From JALEVB01 sp022768265 (GTDB lineage: Bacteria; Bacillota_I; Bacilli_A; Erysipelotrichales; Erysipelotrichaceae), in NCBI GenBank assembly GCA_034168985.1, contig JAXFJE010000008.1, positions 1 to 42,842 of the forward strand: a stretch of 42,842 nt of DNA. Reading direction: 5' to 3'. The translations under genes and the position numbers were made by a program. Positions 1 through 8,534 of the stretch are shown here, one piece after another; the stretch's first letter is position 1; the number at the start of each line of letters is the position of its first letter. A model generated the notes under the pieces. The model was given only the letters and a program-made list of their open reading frames with translations. It searched no databases and was not told the origin of the DNA.

Positions 1-217
1 TCACTAGTTATTGTTTAGCCTTTTTGCGTTTATTATTGCATATTCAATAGATATAGATTACTATGAAAGCGAATAGTAATAGCAATAATTTACAGTTTAT
101 AAATTTTCAAAAATTATTTACACACTTTTCTTGACAAAGCCCTATTAAATTATTTGCAAAATTTAATGGTATTGAAATAATTGAATTATAATTTTGTATA
201 AATTTAAAACATTAACT

Positions 218-249
218 ATTAGCATAGTAAAAAATACTATGCTAATTTT
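218..249. terminator. Hairpin, probable terminator of the PTS regulator gene
   Basis: A perfect 12-bp stem (ATTAGCATAGTA with TACTATGCTAAT) around a 5-base A loop lies 24 bases beyond the stop codon of the leftward regulator. Neither strand has a long T run directly after it, so it may work as a weak bidirectional terminator or an mRNA-end stabiliser. The rest of 1-272 is AT-rich with no gene I can support. Confidence 0.5.
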
Positions 250-272
250 ATGTGATTGGAATTATAAAATAA

Positions 273-2189
273 TTATTTGTCACTATTATTTGCAAGCAAT
301 ACCTTCAAGCATTCTATATATTGATCATAAGTGTTAGCTTTGCTCAATACGTTGATATTGCCTTCACTAGATAATATTTCAACTAGTTTATTGAATACAT
401 CTCTAAAAATCTTACGTTCGTGATATGCAATACCTATCAATATAATAATTTTTACCTTCTCGCTATCCCATTGAATTGGCGTTTCATATGTACAAATTGA
501 AATAAAGCTATTTTTTACTTTCTGTGAGATAGCATGAGGAATAGCCAAGTAATTGTGAAAACAAGTACTAGATACTTTTTCTCTTTTAATCACTTCTAAG
601 ATAAATTCTTGATCAAAATAATCTTGCTGTTCAATTTGCTCTAATAGTAGATTAATTGTTGCAAATTTATCTTCACCACAAATATCGTAGAAAAATAGAT
701 TATTTTTAAATAAGTATTCTAAAGATAGATTAAAATCATTGATATCTTTTTGTTTAGATAGTTTTTTTATTGCTGCTTCTATAAGATCATATTCTTCATT
801 TTTGATGAATGGGGATATTAAGATTGCGTCTATTTTATTTAAGGAAGCTTCACTTAGAATAAGATCAGCTTGGATTTTGCTAGGATCATAATCTGAAATG
901 GAAATACTATATTTGATTTTAATCTTATCTTCAAATTTTTTTTGTATCTTTTCGATATTGTATTTATAAAAACCATGGTAATCCACATAAATGTAGATAG
1001 CTGTTAACAAGCTATTTTCTTTTTGTACAGATTCCATGAATCCACCAATGTGTAATGCTATTAATGATATTTCATCGTCACAGATTATATATCCTGTTTC
1101 ATCATATATGATATCCGCAATAAAAGCTGATATATCATATACTAAAGGATACGAAAGCATGATTTCGTTTTTTAACGGATTATGTGCCGAGGTATTGGCT
1201 TTGATTCTTTTTAACAAATTATTTATATGTAAAGAAAACCTAGTGATAAAAATATTATCAAAATTGTCTATATAATAGTAGTTATTTATTTTTTCTAGTA
1301 TTGTGCTTGTTAGTTTAGCACATTCATCGGTTATATAAGTGTTTAAATTTTCTTCACTAATGAAATTATAATCAACAGTAGCTAAATTACATGATAAAAA
1401 AAGCATTAGATTGTTTATCTCATCTTCAGGAAAAGTAATATTAAAATGGTCTTCTAAAAATTGAACCATCTCAAAAGTTGCGTGTTTTTCAATGTCAGTT
1501 ACTAAATTTGAAGGCAAGACATCATATAGAGAATTATGATTTTTAAGTCTATCGATAATTATTAAAATATGTAAGATGATATTATTTAGCGAATAATCAT
1601 TATAAATGAAATGGCACTCATCAAATATCCTTTTGATATTATCTTTAATGATGTTAGTTTGATATGAACTATTAAGATAGGTATTATCAATATTAAAATT
1701 ACCGTATTTTTCATTAGCAATCAAAAAACTGGTTAATCGTCTTTTATCTTTTTCTTCGCCATGCATTGTAAGCATATTATCATTAATGGTAATTTTTAAA
1801 TTAAATTCATTGATGATTTTTTTTATTTTGGTTATATCTGCTTCAACTGTTGGGCGACTAACATATAAATTATCAGCAAGATCAAATATGTCTACTTCAG
1901 GATTTGTCAAAAGAGAAGAAATGATGACCGAAACCCTATTTTTAGGAGAGTATTGTTTAATCTCAAAAACTGATAAGTATTTTTGAAAATTTTCCACTAA
2001 AAAATATTTACCATTTTTGTCATTGTCGATGATTTTCTCGGGGGCTACATCATGATTTAATTGTTTGATATAATTCGTGATCTGACGGCGAGAGATACCA
2101 AATTTTGTAGAAAGTTCATCTAAAGTTAATGGTAATGATTTATTTTTGATAAAATAATTTAGGATATCGTTAGCTTTATTATTTCTCAT
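273..2189 (-). CDS. BglG/LicR/MtlR-type PTS-controlled transcriptional activator
   Basis: About 638 residues with the multi-domain layout of LicR/MtlR activators. There is an N-terminal helix-turn-helix (DELSTKFGISRRQITNYIKQ) and a second winged helix (DLADNLYVSRPTVEADITK). Two PRD regions follow with histidines in NIILHILIIID, RFSLHINNLL and SLIALHIGGF. An EIIB-like domain comes next, without an obvious phospho-cysteine, and then a C-terminal EIIA domain with the phospho-site motif YLAIPHAI. In this family PRD and EIIA phosphorylation by HPr and the cognate EII tune activator activity. It is divergent from the EIIB-EIIC-EIIA-GH1 operon, which it most likely activates. The frame stays open to 2252, but I chose the ATG at 2189 because a near-consensus promoter lies just upstream of it and 2252 has no ribosome site at usable distance. 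The chosen start also has no Shine-Dalgarno. Confidence 0.85.
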   Translation of the reverse strand: MRNNKANDILNYFIKNKSLPLTLDELSTKFGISRRQITNYIKQLNHDVAPEKIIDNDKNGKYFLVENFQKYLSVFEIKQYSPKNRVSVIISSLLTNPEVDIFDLADNLYVSRPTVEADITKIKKIINEFNLKITINDNMLTMHGEEKDKRRLTSFLIANEKYGNFNIDNTYLNSSYQTNIIKDNIKRIFDECHFIYNDYSLNNIILHILIIIDRLKNHNSLYDVLPSNLVTDIEKHATFEMVQFLEDHFNITFPEDEINNLMLFLSCNLATVDYNFISEENLNTYITDECAKLTSTILEKINNYYYIDNFDNIFITRFSLHINNLLKRIKANTSAHNPLKNEIMLSYPLVYDISAFIADIIYDETGYIICDDEISLIALHIGGFMESVQKENSLLTAIYIYVDYHGFYKYNIEKIQKKFEDKIKIKYSISISDYDPSKIQADLILSEASLNKIDAILISPFIKNEEYDLIEAAIKKLSKQKDINDFNLSLEYLFKNNLFFYDICGEDKFATINLLLEQIEQQDYFDQEFILEVIKREKVSSTCFHNYLAIPHAISQKVKNSFISICTYETPIQWDSEKVKIIILIGIAYHERKIFRDVFNKLVEILSSEGNINVLSKANTYDQYIECLKVLLANNSDK

Positions 2190-2224
2190 AACATTATTAT
2201 AGAAAGCTGGATTTTTTAAGTCAA
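2190..2224 (-). promoter_or_regulatory. Near-consensus promoter of the PTS regulator; predicts a leaderless mRNA
   Basis: On the minus strand TTGACT (2224-2219), a 17-base spacer and TATAAT (2201-2196) form an almost ideal sigma-A promoter. The A of the ATG at 2189 is the seventh base after the -10 box, where transcription would normally start, and there is no Shine-Dalgarno. Confidence 0.6.
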
Positions 2225-2241
2225 GGAACCCCCAAGATATC

Positions 2242-2291
2242 TTAATTACCATTAGACGGTAATTAAAATATTACCTCATGACGGAAATTAA
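2242..2291. promoter_or_regulatory. Operator-like repeats between regulator and PTS operon
   Basis: TTAATTACC (2242-2250) and GGTAATTAA (2258-2266) form a perfect 9-bp inverted repeat around 7 bases, and a third half-site ATTACC follows at 2270-2275. Overlapping these is a direct repeat, GACGGTAATTAA at 2255 and GACGGAAATTAA at 2280, starts 25 bases apart. The repeats sit between the divergent promoters, the expected place for a LicR/MtlR activator site. A weak rightward promoter candidate is TTAGAA (2296-2301), 18 bases, TAAGAT (2320-2325), consistent with activator dependence. Confidence 0.5.
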
Positions 2292-2355
2292 TAAATTAGA
2301 AAAAAGCTGGATGTTATCTTAAGATTTAATTGTAAAAAATACAGGAGGAAATCAT

Positions 2356-2658
2356 ATGAAAATTTTATTAGTTTGTGGTGGTGGTGCTTCAAGTAGCTTT
2401 GTAGCACAAAATGTTAAGAAAGCTTCTATCAAGAATAATATCGATGCAGAGATTGAAGCAATTGGTGAAACAGAACTTGAAGATTATATTGAAGGAAATG
2501 ATATTGTTCTATTTGGACCACATTTGAAATATTTAGAAGAAAATTTAAAAGAAACTTGTGATTATTATAATGTGCCATACCGTTTTATCAGCGAAGAACA
2601 TTATGCAAAGATGGATGGCGAAGCAATATTGAATAATGTTTTAGAAATCATTAAATAA
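2356..2658 (+). CDS. PTS lactose/cellobiose-family EIIB
   Basis: A 100-residue stand-alone EIIB of the Lac/Chb family. It opens with a hydrophobic beta strand and the phospho-cysteine loop MKILLVCGGGASSSF, so Cys7 is the phosphorylated residue. Length and fold match ChbB/LacB-type IIB, which pass phosphate from EIIA to the sugar during EIIC transport. A strong AGGAGG lies 7 bases before the ATG. It is first in an operon with EIIC, EIIA and a 6-phospho-beta-glycosidase, which points to a beta-glucoside such as cellobiose or a plant glycoside as substrate. The exact sugar cannot be read from the sequence. Confidence 0.92.
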   Translation: MKILLVCGGGASSSFVAQNVKKASIKNNIDAEIEAIGETELEDYIEGNDIVLFGPHLKYLEENLKETCDYYNVPYRFISEEHYAKMDGEAILNNVLEIIK

Positions 2659-2677
2659 TAAAGGGGGATAAATAATA

Positions 2678-3916
2678 ATGTTTCAGAAATTAATGGATTG
2701 GATGACCAATGTGTTTGCACCAAAAGCTGGTAAGTTTGCCAAGAATCCATGGATCGCTTCAGTCCAAGATACGATGATCTCAATCATGCCTATCATGATC
2801 ATTAGTTCTTTGGTAACGATGGTGTCAATCTTGAATGAATATATTCCAAATTTTCCAGATTTTAGCTATTTTAGTACATTCACTTTTGGCTTAAGCAGTA
2901 TCTTTGTAGCTAGTTTGATTCCTACACTTGTTCTTGAAAAATTCCGTTTACCTAAATATAAAAGACAAGCTGGTCTAATGGGTATTGCCTTATTGTTAAT
3001 GATGAGCATGGCTGGATTTGATGATCTAGGAAATTTTGAGGTTTTGGCTGATCGTATCGGGTCTGGTGGTATGTTTGTTGCTATTGTTGCTGGGTTATAC
3101 ACTGCTTTTGTCATGAAATTATTCAGTAAGAAATCAATGTTTGGTCAAAAAACAACAATGCCAAAATTTTTAGTAGATAGTTTTGATAGCATGGCGCCAA
3201 TTCTTGTTATTGTAGCAACAGGATTTATATTCTGTAATATCTTACATTTTGATCTATATGCGTTGATCAGTACTGCTTTGAATCCATTGATCGATATTTC
3301 GCAAAGTTATTTTGGTTTCTTATTGATCATGTTCTTAATGGTGTTCTTCTATTCATTTGGACTAAGCCCTTGGTTATTAACTCCAATTTATTATTCAGTA
3401 GGATTAAAAGGTATTGCTGACAATGCAGCATTAGTGGCTGCAGGTGAATCAGCAAAATTTATCACAACAAATGAAGTTTTCCAAGGTTGGGTTTGGTTAG
3501 GAGGAACTGGATGTACATTAATGTTGTGCTTTATCATGGCTTTTATGTGTAAATCTGGTAAATTAAAAGGTTTAGGAAGAACTTGCTTGGTTCCAGGTAT
3601 TTTCAATATTAATGAACCTGTAGTATATGGATCTGTAGTATTTAATCCAATGTTAATGATTCCTATGTGGTTATGTGGAATCATCATTCCAACAATTACT
3701 TATTTTGCATTTAGTTTAGGTTTTGTTACAATTCCATCTCAAAGTTTCCTATTATGGTATATGCCTTTACCAATTATGGCGTGGCTAACTAATCATGATA
3801 TAATGGGATTAGTGTTGTTGGTAATTAATCTAGCTATTACATTTATTATATATTTACCATTTACTAAAGCTTATGATGCACAATGTTTAAAAGAAGAAGC
3901 GGAAGCAACTAAATAA
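2678..3916 (+). CDS. PTS lactose/cellobiose-family EIIC permease
   Basis: A 412-residue polytopic membrane protein starting 20 bases after EIIB, with about ten hydrophobic segments. The substrate-site signature region FNINEPVVYGSVVFNPMLMI, with its conserved NEP, is typical of the ChbC/CelB family. It carries the sugar across the membrane coupled to EIIB-dependent phosphorylation. It is slightly shorter than the usual 420-450 residues but looks intact at both ends. A GGGGG ribosome site precedes the start. Confidence 0.92.
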   Translation: MFQKLMDWMTNVFAPKAGKFAKNPWIASVQDTMISIMPIMIISSLVTMVSILNEYIPNFPDFSYFSTFTFGLSSIFVASLIPTLVLEKFRLPKYKRQAGLMGIALLLMMSMAGFDDLGNFEVLADRIGSGGMFVAIVAGLYTAFVMKLFSKKSMFGQKTTMPKFLVDSFDSMAPILVIVATGFIFCNILHFDLYALISTALNPLIDISQSYFGFLLIMFLMVFFYSFGLSPWLLTPIYYSVGLKGIADNAALVAAGESAKFITTNEVFQGWVWLGGTGCTLMLCFIMAFMCKSGKLKGLGRTCLVPGIFNINEPVVYGSVVFNPMLMIPMWLCGIIIPTITYFAFSLGFVTIPSQSFLLWYMPLPIMAWLTNHDIMGLVLLVINLAITFIIYLPFTKAYDAQCLKEEAEATK

Positions 3917-3937
3917 TATATTAGGAGGTTTAAGGCA

Positions 3938-4261
3938 ATGACTATTGATGAATTAAATTCACAAGCAATGGAAATGATAGTGCATGCAGGAAATGCAAGA
4001 ACATTGCTTAATGAAGCATTAGAAGAAATTTATAAATTTAATGAAGAAGGATTTAAGGCTAAGATGGATGAAGCTAATAAGGAAATTACTGCTTCCCACA
4101 GAGCACAAACTGTTGTTTTGCAAAATACAATTACAGATGAGGAAATGCGTCCTAACATTTTATTTACGCATGCTCAAGATACATTGATGACAGTTATGAG
4201 CGAGATAAATGTGGCTAAACATCTAGGAAAAGTAGTAATGCTGATAAAGGAGAGTAAGTAA
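3938..4261 (+). CDS. PTS lactose/cellobiose-family EIIA
   Basis: A 107-residue all-helical EIIA of the Lac/Chb family. The motif FTHAQDTLMT places the phosphorylated histidine at His78 and the metal-binding aspartate at Asp81, the same numbers as in the lactococcal lactose EIIA. The second histidine common in HAQDHLM is Thr here. It receives phosphate from HPr and hands it to the EIIB encoded upstream. An AGGAGG site precedes the start. Its TAA overlaps the next ATG by one base (TAATG), so translation is probably coupled to the glycosidase. Confidence 0.92.
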   Translation: MTIDELNSQAMEMIVHAGNARTLLNEALEEIYKFNEEGFKAKMDEANKEITASHRAQTVVLQNTITDEEMRPNILFTHAQDTLMTVMSEINVAKHLGKVVMLIKESK

Positions 4262-5655
4262 TGACTTTCTTTTGGGGAGGAAGTATCGCAGCTCATCAAT
4301 GTGAAGGGGCGTTTGATAAAGATGGTAAGGGATTAGGTATAATGGATCTTGTTACTACAGGAAATGTGAACTCTCCACGAGAATTTCATGACGATTTTGA
4401 AGAGGGATATTTATATCCCTCACATTATGGTATTGATTTTTATGATCGCTATTGTGAAGATATTAAGCTTTTTAAAGAAGCAGGATTTACTGCATTAAGA
4501 ATATCTATTGATTGGAGCAGAATTTTTCCAAATGGAGATGATGAAATTCCTAATCAAGCAGGATTAAAGCATTATTATAATGTTTTACAAGCATTAAAAG
4601 AAAATCAAATTGAGCCTATTGTTACAATTTATCATTTTGAATTACCATTAGCTATCGTTAAAAATTATGGTTCTTGGACGAATCGAAAAGTAGTTGATTT
4701 GTATGTTCGCTATGCAAAGTGTTTATTTGATGAATTTCATGAGCTGGTAAAATATTGGGTTACATTTAATGAAATGAATCATTTGGATGCTGACATGGAA
4801 TTATCCGATTTTTTCACCTATATGAATACAGGTTTGTGTTATTCTAAACTAGAAAATCCTAAGGAAAAAATGGCACTGTGTGCATATCATATGACTTTAG
4901 CAAGTGCGAAAGCTATTAATATTGCACATGATAATTATCCAGAGCTAAAAGTAGGATGTGTATTTGGATTGACGCCATATTATGCATATTCATGCAATCC
5001 GATGGATTCAATTTTAGCGCAAAAAGCGATGGATAAAGATTGGTTTCAAATTGATGCAATGTGTAAAGGAAGTTTTCCAAAATATAAATTAGCTGAATAT
5101 CGTAAAAGAGGAATTGAATTAAATATATCTGAAGTAGATGAACAAACATTTAGCAAATGTAAATTGGATTTTATTGGATTAAATTATTATGCAAGTGCAG
5201 TTGAAAAAGCTGGAAGCAATGATAGCGATAATTTCTTTGGTGGAATATCTAATCCATATTTAAAGAAAAGTGATTGGGGATGGACGATTGATCCGATTGG
5301 TTTAAGATATGTGCTGACACTAATTGACCGTCGTTATAATCTACCAATTATCATTACCGAAAATGGTTTAGGAGCATATGATAAATTGATCGATGGTGAA
5401 GTACATGATGATTATCGGATTGCATATGTACATGATCATTTAGAAGAATTGAAAAAAGCGATTGTTGATGATCAAGTGAATTGCTTTGGTTATCTAATGT
5501 GGGGACCAATAGATTTAATCAGTGCTACTACTGGAGAAATGAGTAAACGCTATGGTTTCATTTATGTCGATCAAGATGATAAAGGCCAAGGAACGTTGCA
5601 AAGGATAAAAAAGGATTCGTTTTATTGGTTTAAAGATTATATTTCAAGATGGTAA
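4261..5655 (+). CDS. GH1 6-phospho-beta-glucosidase
   Basis: A 464-residue glycoside hydrolase family 1 enzyme. Visible landmarks are the N-terminal FFWGGSIAAHQCEGAF, the acid/base TFNEMN with Glu171, and the nucleophile IITENGLG with Glu367. The C-terminal loop GEMSKRYGFIYVD carries the Lys/Tyr that in this family grip the 6-phosphate. It cleaves the phosphorylated disaccharide or glycoside delivered by the PTS, giving glucose-6-phosphate and glucose or aglycone. It is last in the operon and starts on the stop codon of EIIA. Cytoplasmic: there is no signal peptide. Family is sure; the exact aglycone preference is not. Confidence 0.92.
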   Translation: MTFFWGGSIAAHQCEGAFDKDGKGLGIMDLVTTGNVNSPREFHDDFEEGYLYPSHYGIDFYDRYCEDIKLFKEAGFTALRISIDWSRIFPNGDDEIPNQAGLKHYYNVLQALKENQIEPIVTIYHFELPLAIVKNYGSWTNRKVVDLYVRYAKCLFDEFHELVKYWVTFNEMNHLDADMELSDFFTYMNTGLCYSKLENPKEKMALCAYHMTLASAKAINIAHDNYPELKVGCVFGLTPYYAYSCNPMDSILAQKAMDKDWFQIDAMCKGSFPKYKLAEYRKRGIELNISEVDEQTFSKCKLDFIGLNYYASAVEKAGSNDSDNFFGGISNPYLKKSDWGWTIDPIGLRYVLTLIDRRYNLPIIITENGLGAYDKLIDGEVHDDYRIAYVHDHLEELKKAIVDDQVNCFGYLMWGPIDLISATTGEMSKRYGFIYVDQDDKGQGTLQRIKKDSFYWFKDYISRW

Positions 5656-5710
5656 ATCATTGGAAAAGCCATGTTTGTATTTTAGTGTATTTAACTATTT
5701 TAGACTATCA

Positions 5711-5749
5711 AAGACTTTCATAAGTAATTGTGAAGGTCTTTTTATTTTT
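5711..5749 (+). terminator. Rho-independent terminator of the beta-glucoside operon
   Basis: AGACTTTCA pairs with TGAAGGTCT around a short loop and is followed by TTTTTATTTTT. It sits 55 bases after the GH1 stop. Confidence 0.8.
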
Positions 5750-5845
5750 GTGTTATAACAACAATCATATAAGAGATTGTTTTTGAAAAAATTAGGTGCG
5801 ATAATAAAAATAAACTGTAAAAGCAAAACTTGAAGGAGAAATATC

Positions 5846-6056
5846 GTGAAAAAGTATGAGTATAAATTTGTTGAAGTTAAGATACAGTAAGGTCTAAAAA
5901 CACAAGCTAGAAATACCTTTGAAGAATGTAAAAAAGTAATTGTAGCAAAAGCTAATCAAGGTTGGCGTTTGAAACAAGTTGTTACACCTACTTAATGAAA
6001 TATCTGGAGTAAATACACCAATCGGTTATCAAATTATTTTTGAAAGAGAAATTTAG
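5846..6056 (+). pseudogene. Decayed DUF4177-family gene
   Basis: After a GGAG ribosome site, a GTG-started frame reads VKKYEYKFVEVKIQ, then hits TAA. It resumes in frame with GLKTQARNTFEECKKVIVA and GWRLKQVVTPT, hits a second TAA and must shift frame near 5995 to continue NEISGVNTPIGYQIIFEREI before a final TAG. The joined product has the length and pattern of the small DUF4177 proteins (KKYEYKFVEV start, GWRLKQV core, YQIIFE end), whose role is unknown. One internal stop plus one frameshift make it non-functional. The rest of 5750-6109 is AT-rich and otherwise empty. Confidence 0.75.
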
Positions 6057-6109
6057 ATTCTTTTTTTAATGGTAATATCAAAGTAAAAGCTGTAAAGGAT
6101 GAAAAATAT

Positions 6110-6547
6110 ATGTGTGACGAATGTTATATTGATGAAAGCAGAATAACACCATTACTAAATCCATTAGAATGCTTGCAAAACCACACGCAATATATTTGTG
6201 GAACTTGTGGACGATGTATATGCATTGAACGTGATCCTAAACGCGGATTACAAAGATGGAATTTTCCTTTTAAATCGTTGGAAATTGCAAAAATGTATTT
6301 GCGTGTTGCAGACTATACCATGAAAAAATCCTGTGGTATTTATGAAATAAAAAGTGAAAACGGAAGACTTTTTTATAAAATATTTGCCAGTGATGAAGAC
6401 TTAAATCTATATTTACAAAAGAACAAAGATAAATATTGTAAAAAAATGAAGCCAGTTTTTTATGTTGAAGAATTTAAAGAACACGCAAATACCCAAATAA
6501 GAAAATTAACTTCTAGTGAAATTCATAAATATATGTCAGAACGATGA
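6110..6547 (+). CDS. Cys-rich, zinc-ribbon-like protein of unknown function
   Basis: A 145-residue cytoplasmic protein I do not recognise by name. The N-terminus is cysteine-rich: Cys2 and Cys5 (MCDECY), Cys21, then Cys30, Cys33, Cys36 and Cys38 (ICGTCGRCIC), which looks like a structural zinc site of the zinc-ribbon kind. The rest mixes helices and strands without further motifs; its C-terminal half (residues 60-145) is Lys/Glu-rich. It starts 53 bases after the DUF4177 remnant and lies 30 bases upstream of a GNAT gene on the same strand, so the two may be co-transcribed. Confidence 0.7.
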   Translation: MCDECYIDESRITPLLNPLECLQNHTQYICGTCGRCICIERDPKRGLQRWNFPFKSLEIAKMYLRVADYTMKKSCGIYEIKSENGRLFYKIFASDEDLNLYLQKNKDKYCKKMKPVFYVEEFKEHANTQIRKLTSSEIHKYMSER

Positions 6548-6577
6548 GAGTTAATATATTGAGGTTAGGATGGAATT

Positions 6578-7084
6578 ATGACAGATTATTATATTAGGGA
6601 AGCATTGCCAAGTGATGCAGAAAAATTAATTGAATATTTAAAGATAATTGGTACTGAAAGTGATAATTTAACATTTGGCAAAGAGGGCCTCGGTATCAGT
6701 GTGTCTTCAGAACAGGCATATTTACATAATCTAAAAGAAGATAAACATTCTGTTATGTATGTTGCAATAAAAAATGGTGAAATTATCGGACAAGTTGGTT
6801 TAGACGGATTGCCAAGAAGAATGAGCCATCGAAGTGAATTAGGAATTACCGTAAGAAAAGAAGAATGGGGAAAGGGCATTGGAACAACACTATTATCAAA
6901 GGCCATTAGCTATGCTAAGGATAATGGAATTGAGTTGATAAATTTAGAAGTTAGAAGCGATAACATAAGTGCCATTCATCTATACAAAAAATTTGGCTTT
7001 AAAAGAATTGGTAAATTTCCTGCTTTTTTTAAAATAGATAATGAATATTTTGAATTTCATTTAATGGTGCTAGATTTAAGATAA
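6578..7084 (+). CDS. GNAT-family N-acetyltransferase
   Basis: A 168-residue GNAT enzyme with the N-terminal YYIREALPSDAEKLIEYL and the acetyl-CoA binding motif A, ITVRKEEWGKGIGTTLL (R/Q-x-x-G-x-G/A). Motif B, RSDNISAIHLYKKFGFKRIG, follows. It transfers an acetyl group from acetyl-CoA to an amine, either of a small molecule or a protein N-terminus. The target cannot be deduced. The AGGATG site lies 6 bases before the ATG. It lies between the Cys-rich protein and an M1-type peptidase on the same strand with short gaps, suggesting a small operon. Confidence 0.88.
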   Translation: MTDYYIREALPSDAEKLIEYLKIIGTESDNLTFGKEGLGISVSSEQAYLHNLKEDKHSVMYVAIKNGEIIGQVGLDGLPRRMSHRSELGITVRKEEWGKGIGTTLLSKAISYAKDNGIELINLEVRSDNISAIHLYKKFGFKRIGKFPAFFKIDNEYFEFHLMVLDLR

Positions 7085-7101
7085 AGGATGGATGAAGGAA
7101 T

Positions 7102-8265
7102 ATGAAAATATTGAACTTACATTTAGGTGATGAAATAAGAGGATGTTTTGAAGCACCAATCCAAAATAACGTTTTATATTTGAATAAATCATTTATAATT
7201 GACGAAATATTGATAGATAATACCAAGAGAATTTGTGAGATAATTTGTAATGATAGATGGCAGGAGATTAAATTACCAATTGATAATAAAATAGTAAAGG
7301 TTAAATATCATGGTATCTTAGATGGTAAAAGTGGATTGTATCCATATGTTAAAGAGAATAGCAAAGATGAATTTTATTTGTTAAGGCATGAAACGATATA
7401 TTATCCATCATTTTATGAAATAGATAGTGAAGAGTTTTTGGAACATTATTTATACCCCAAAACAGATGATGAGTTTGTCGTTAATATTGAAATTGATGAT
7501 TCTAGATTTATTGTAAGTAATTTAAAGCAAATTGATAACAATGTTTATAAAGGGCATAATCCTGTTTTTGTTATTGGTAATTATTTATTAAAAGATGATT
7601 ATTTTGGTAAGCTATTTTATCTAATTGGTCATAAAGAAATTGATTCAAAAAGTTTATTTATAAAAAAAGTAAATGATGCTTTATTAAAATATAAAGAAGT
7701 TTACTTAAATAACTTAAAGATAGTTATCATTCCAATTGGATATGGTAGTTTTGTTATGCCTGATAATAAGACCATGTTTATTACTGAGGATAGTTTTGAT
7801 GATCCACAATATTTTATTCATGAATTAATACATTTGCATTGGAATCCCAAAAGTAAAGCTAATGTACAAAAATCACGTTTCTTTGATGAAGCAATAACTC
7901 AATATCTTACGTTAAGAGTATTAGATGAGTTGAAAATTAGATGCTCAGAAGAAACAGAACGTTTGTTCATAGATGATTTCAAGACATCAGTAAATAGTTA
8001 TGACATAGTACTTCAACCAATATGTAATTTCGCTGAAGGAAATAATGGCTTTTTATCATATTCATATGGCCCTTTATCTATATTGCAGATTGAGAAAAAG
8101 ATTGGAAAAGAAAAAGTTGATAGTGCCTTTAGAAAAATGATTAATGATGATCAATTGTATGATTTCACAAGATTCAAAAGTTTATTTGAAGATATTGAAG
8201 ATGTGTGGAATGATTGCTTTGCCACATGTAATTATCAAAGATATTTAATGACACGATCATCATAG
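7102..8265 (+). CDS. M1-like (gluzincin) metallopeptidase, compact
   Basis: A 387-residue protein with a complete gluzincin zinc site. HELIH puts His240, Glu241 and His244 in place, and Glu263 (FDEAITQY) follows after exactly 18 residues, the M1 aminopeptidase spacing. Upstream, GYGSFVMPDN (about 213-222) sits where M1 enzymes have the exopeptidase GAMEN loop, and a later SYSYGPLS offers the transition-state tyrosine. It is far shorter than classical M1 aminopeptidases (600-900 residues) and lacks a signal peptide, so it is probably a compact cytoplasmic relative. It starts 17 bases after the GNAT gene. Family-level call is good; substrate is unknown. Confidence 0.75.
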   Translation: MKILNLHLGDEIRGCFEAPIQNNVLYLNKSFIIDEILIDNTKRICEIICNDRWQEIKLPIDNKIVKVKYHGILDGKSGLYPYVKENSKDEFYLLRHETIYYPSFYEIDSEEFLEHYLYPKTDDEFVVNIEIDDSRFIVSNLKQIDNNVYKGHNPVFVIGNYLLKDDYFGKLFYLIGHKEIDSKSLFIKKVNDALLKYKEVYLNNLKIVIIPIGYGSFVMPDNKTMFITEDSFDDPQYFIHELIHLHWNPKSKANVQKSRFFDEAITQYLTLRVLDELKIRCSEETERLFIDDFKTSVNSYDIVLQPICNFAEGNNGFLSYSYGPLSILQIEKKIGKEKVDSAFRKMINDDQLYDFTRFKSLFEDIEDVWNDCFATCNYQRYLMTRSS

Positions 8266-8342
8266 GTTACATTTTTGCCTAGACAAATAAGAAGACGATC
8301 AAACAACATAAGGATATATAAATTTAAAGTAAGGTAGAATAA

Positions 8343-8494
8343 TTGATCTTTCAAGAGATGATGTTAAACGATGAGCAAACGATGTCATATAACCATGCTT
8401 ATGGTGGAACGATTTTAGAATGAGTTGGTCGTAAATAATGTTGGTGAAAGATTTTCTTGTTTTAAAAAAGATAACATTGTATATAAAATATAGT
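8343..8494 (+). pseudogene. Remnant of a GNAT-type acetyltransferase gene
   Basis: In the 269-base gap after the peptidase, one frame reads MMLNDEQTMSYNHAYGGTILE and stops at 8423. A shifted frame then reads NNVGERFSCFKKDNIVYKI and stops at about 8494. The first piece resembles the N-terminal substrate region of a GNAT subfamily (the LADxETMSYNHAYGGTI pattern) and the second its following strand. No acetyl-CoA motif survives, so this is a truncated, frameshifted fossil. I saw nothing else in the gap. Confidence 0.5.
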
Positions 8495-8534
8495 TTTGAA
8501 AAAATAGTAGATTAATTAATAAGGGAACTAGTAA

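Noticed and set aside
2190..2252. Upstream start of the PTS regulator at 2252
   Set aside because: No ribosome site at usable distance (GAGG is more than 20 bases away) and a near-consensus promoter lies inside the extension, so the frame is open by chance there.
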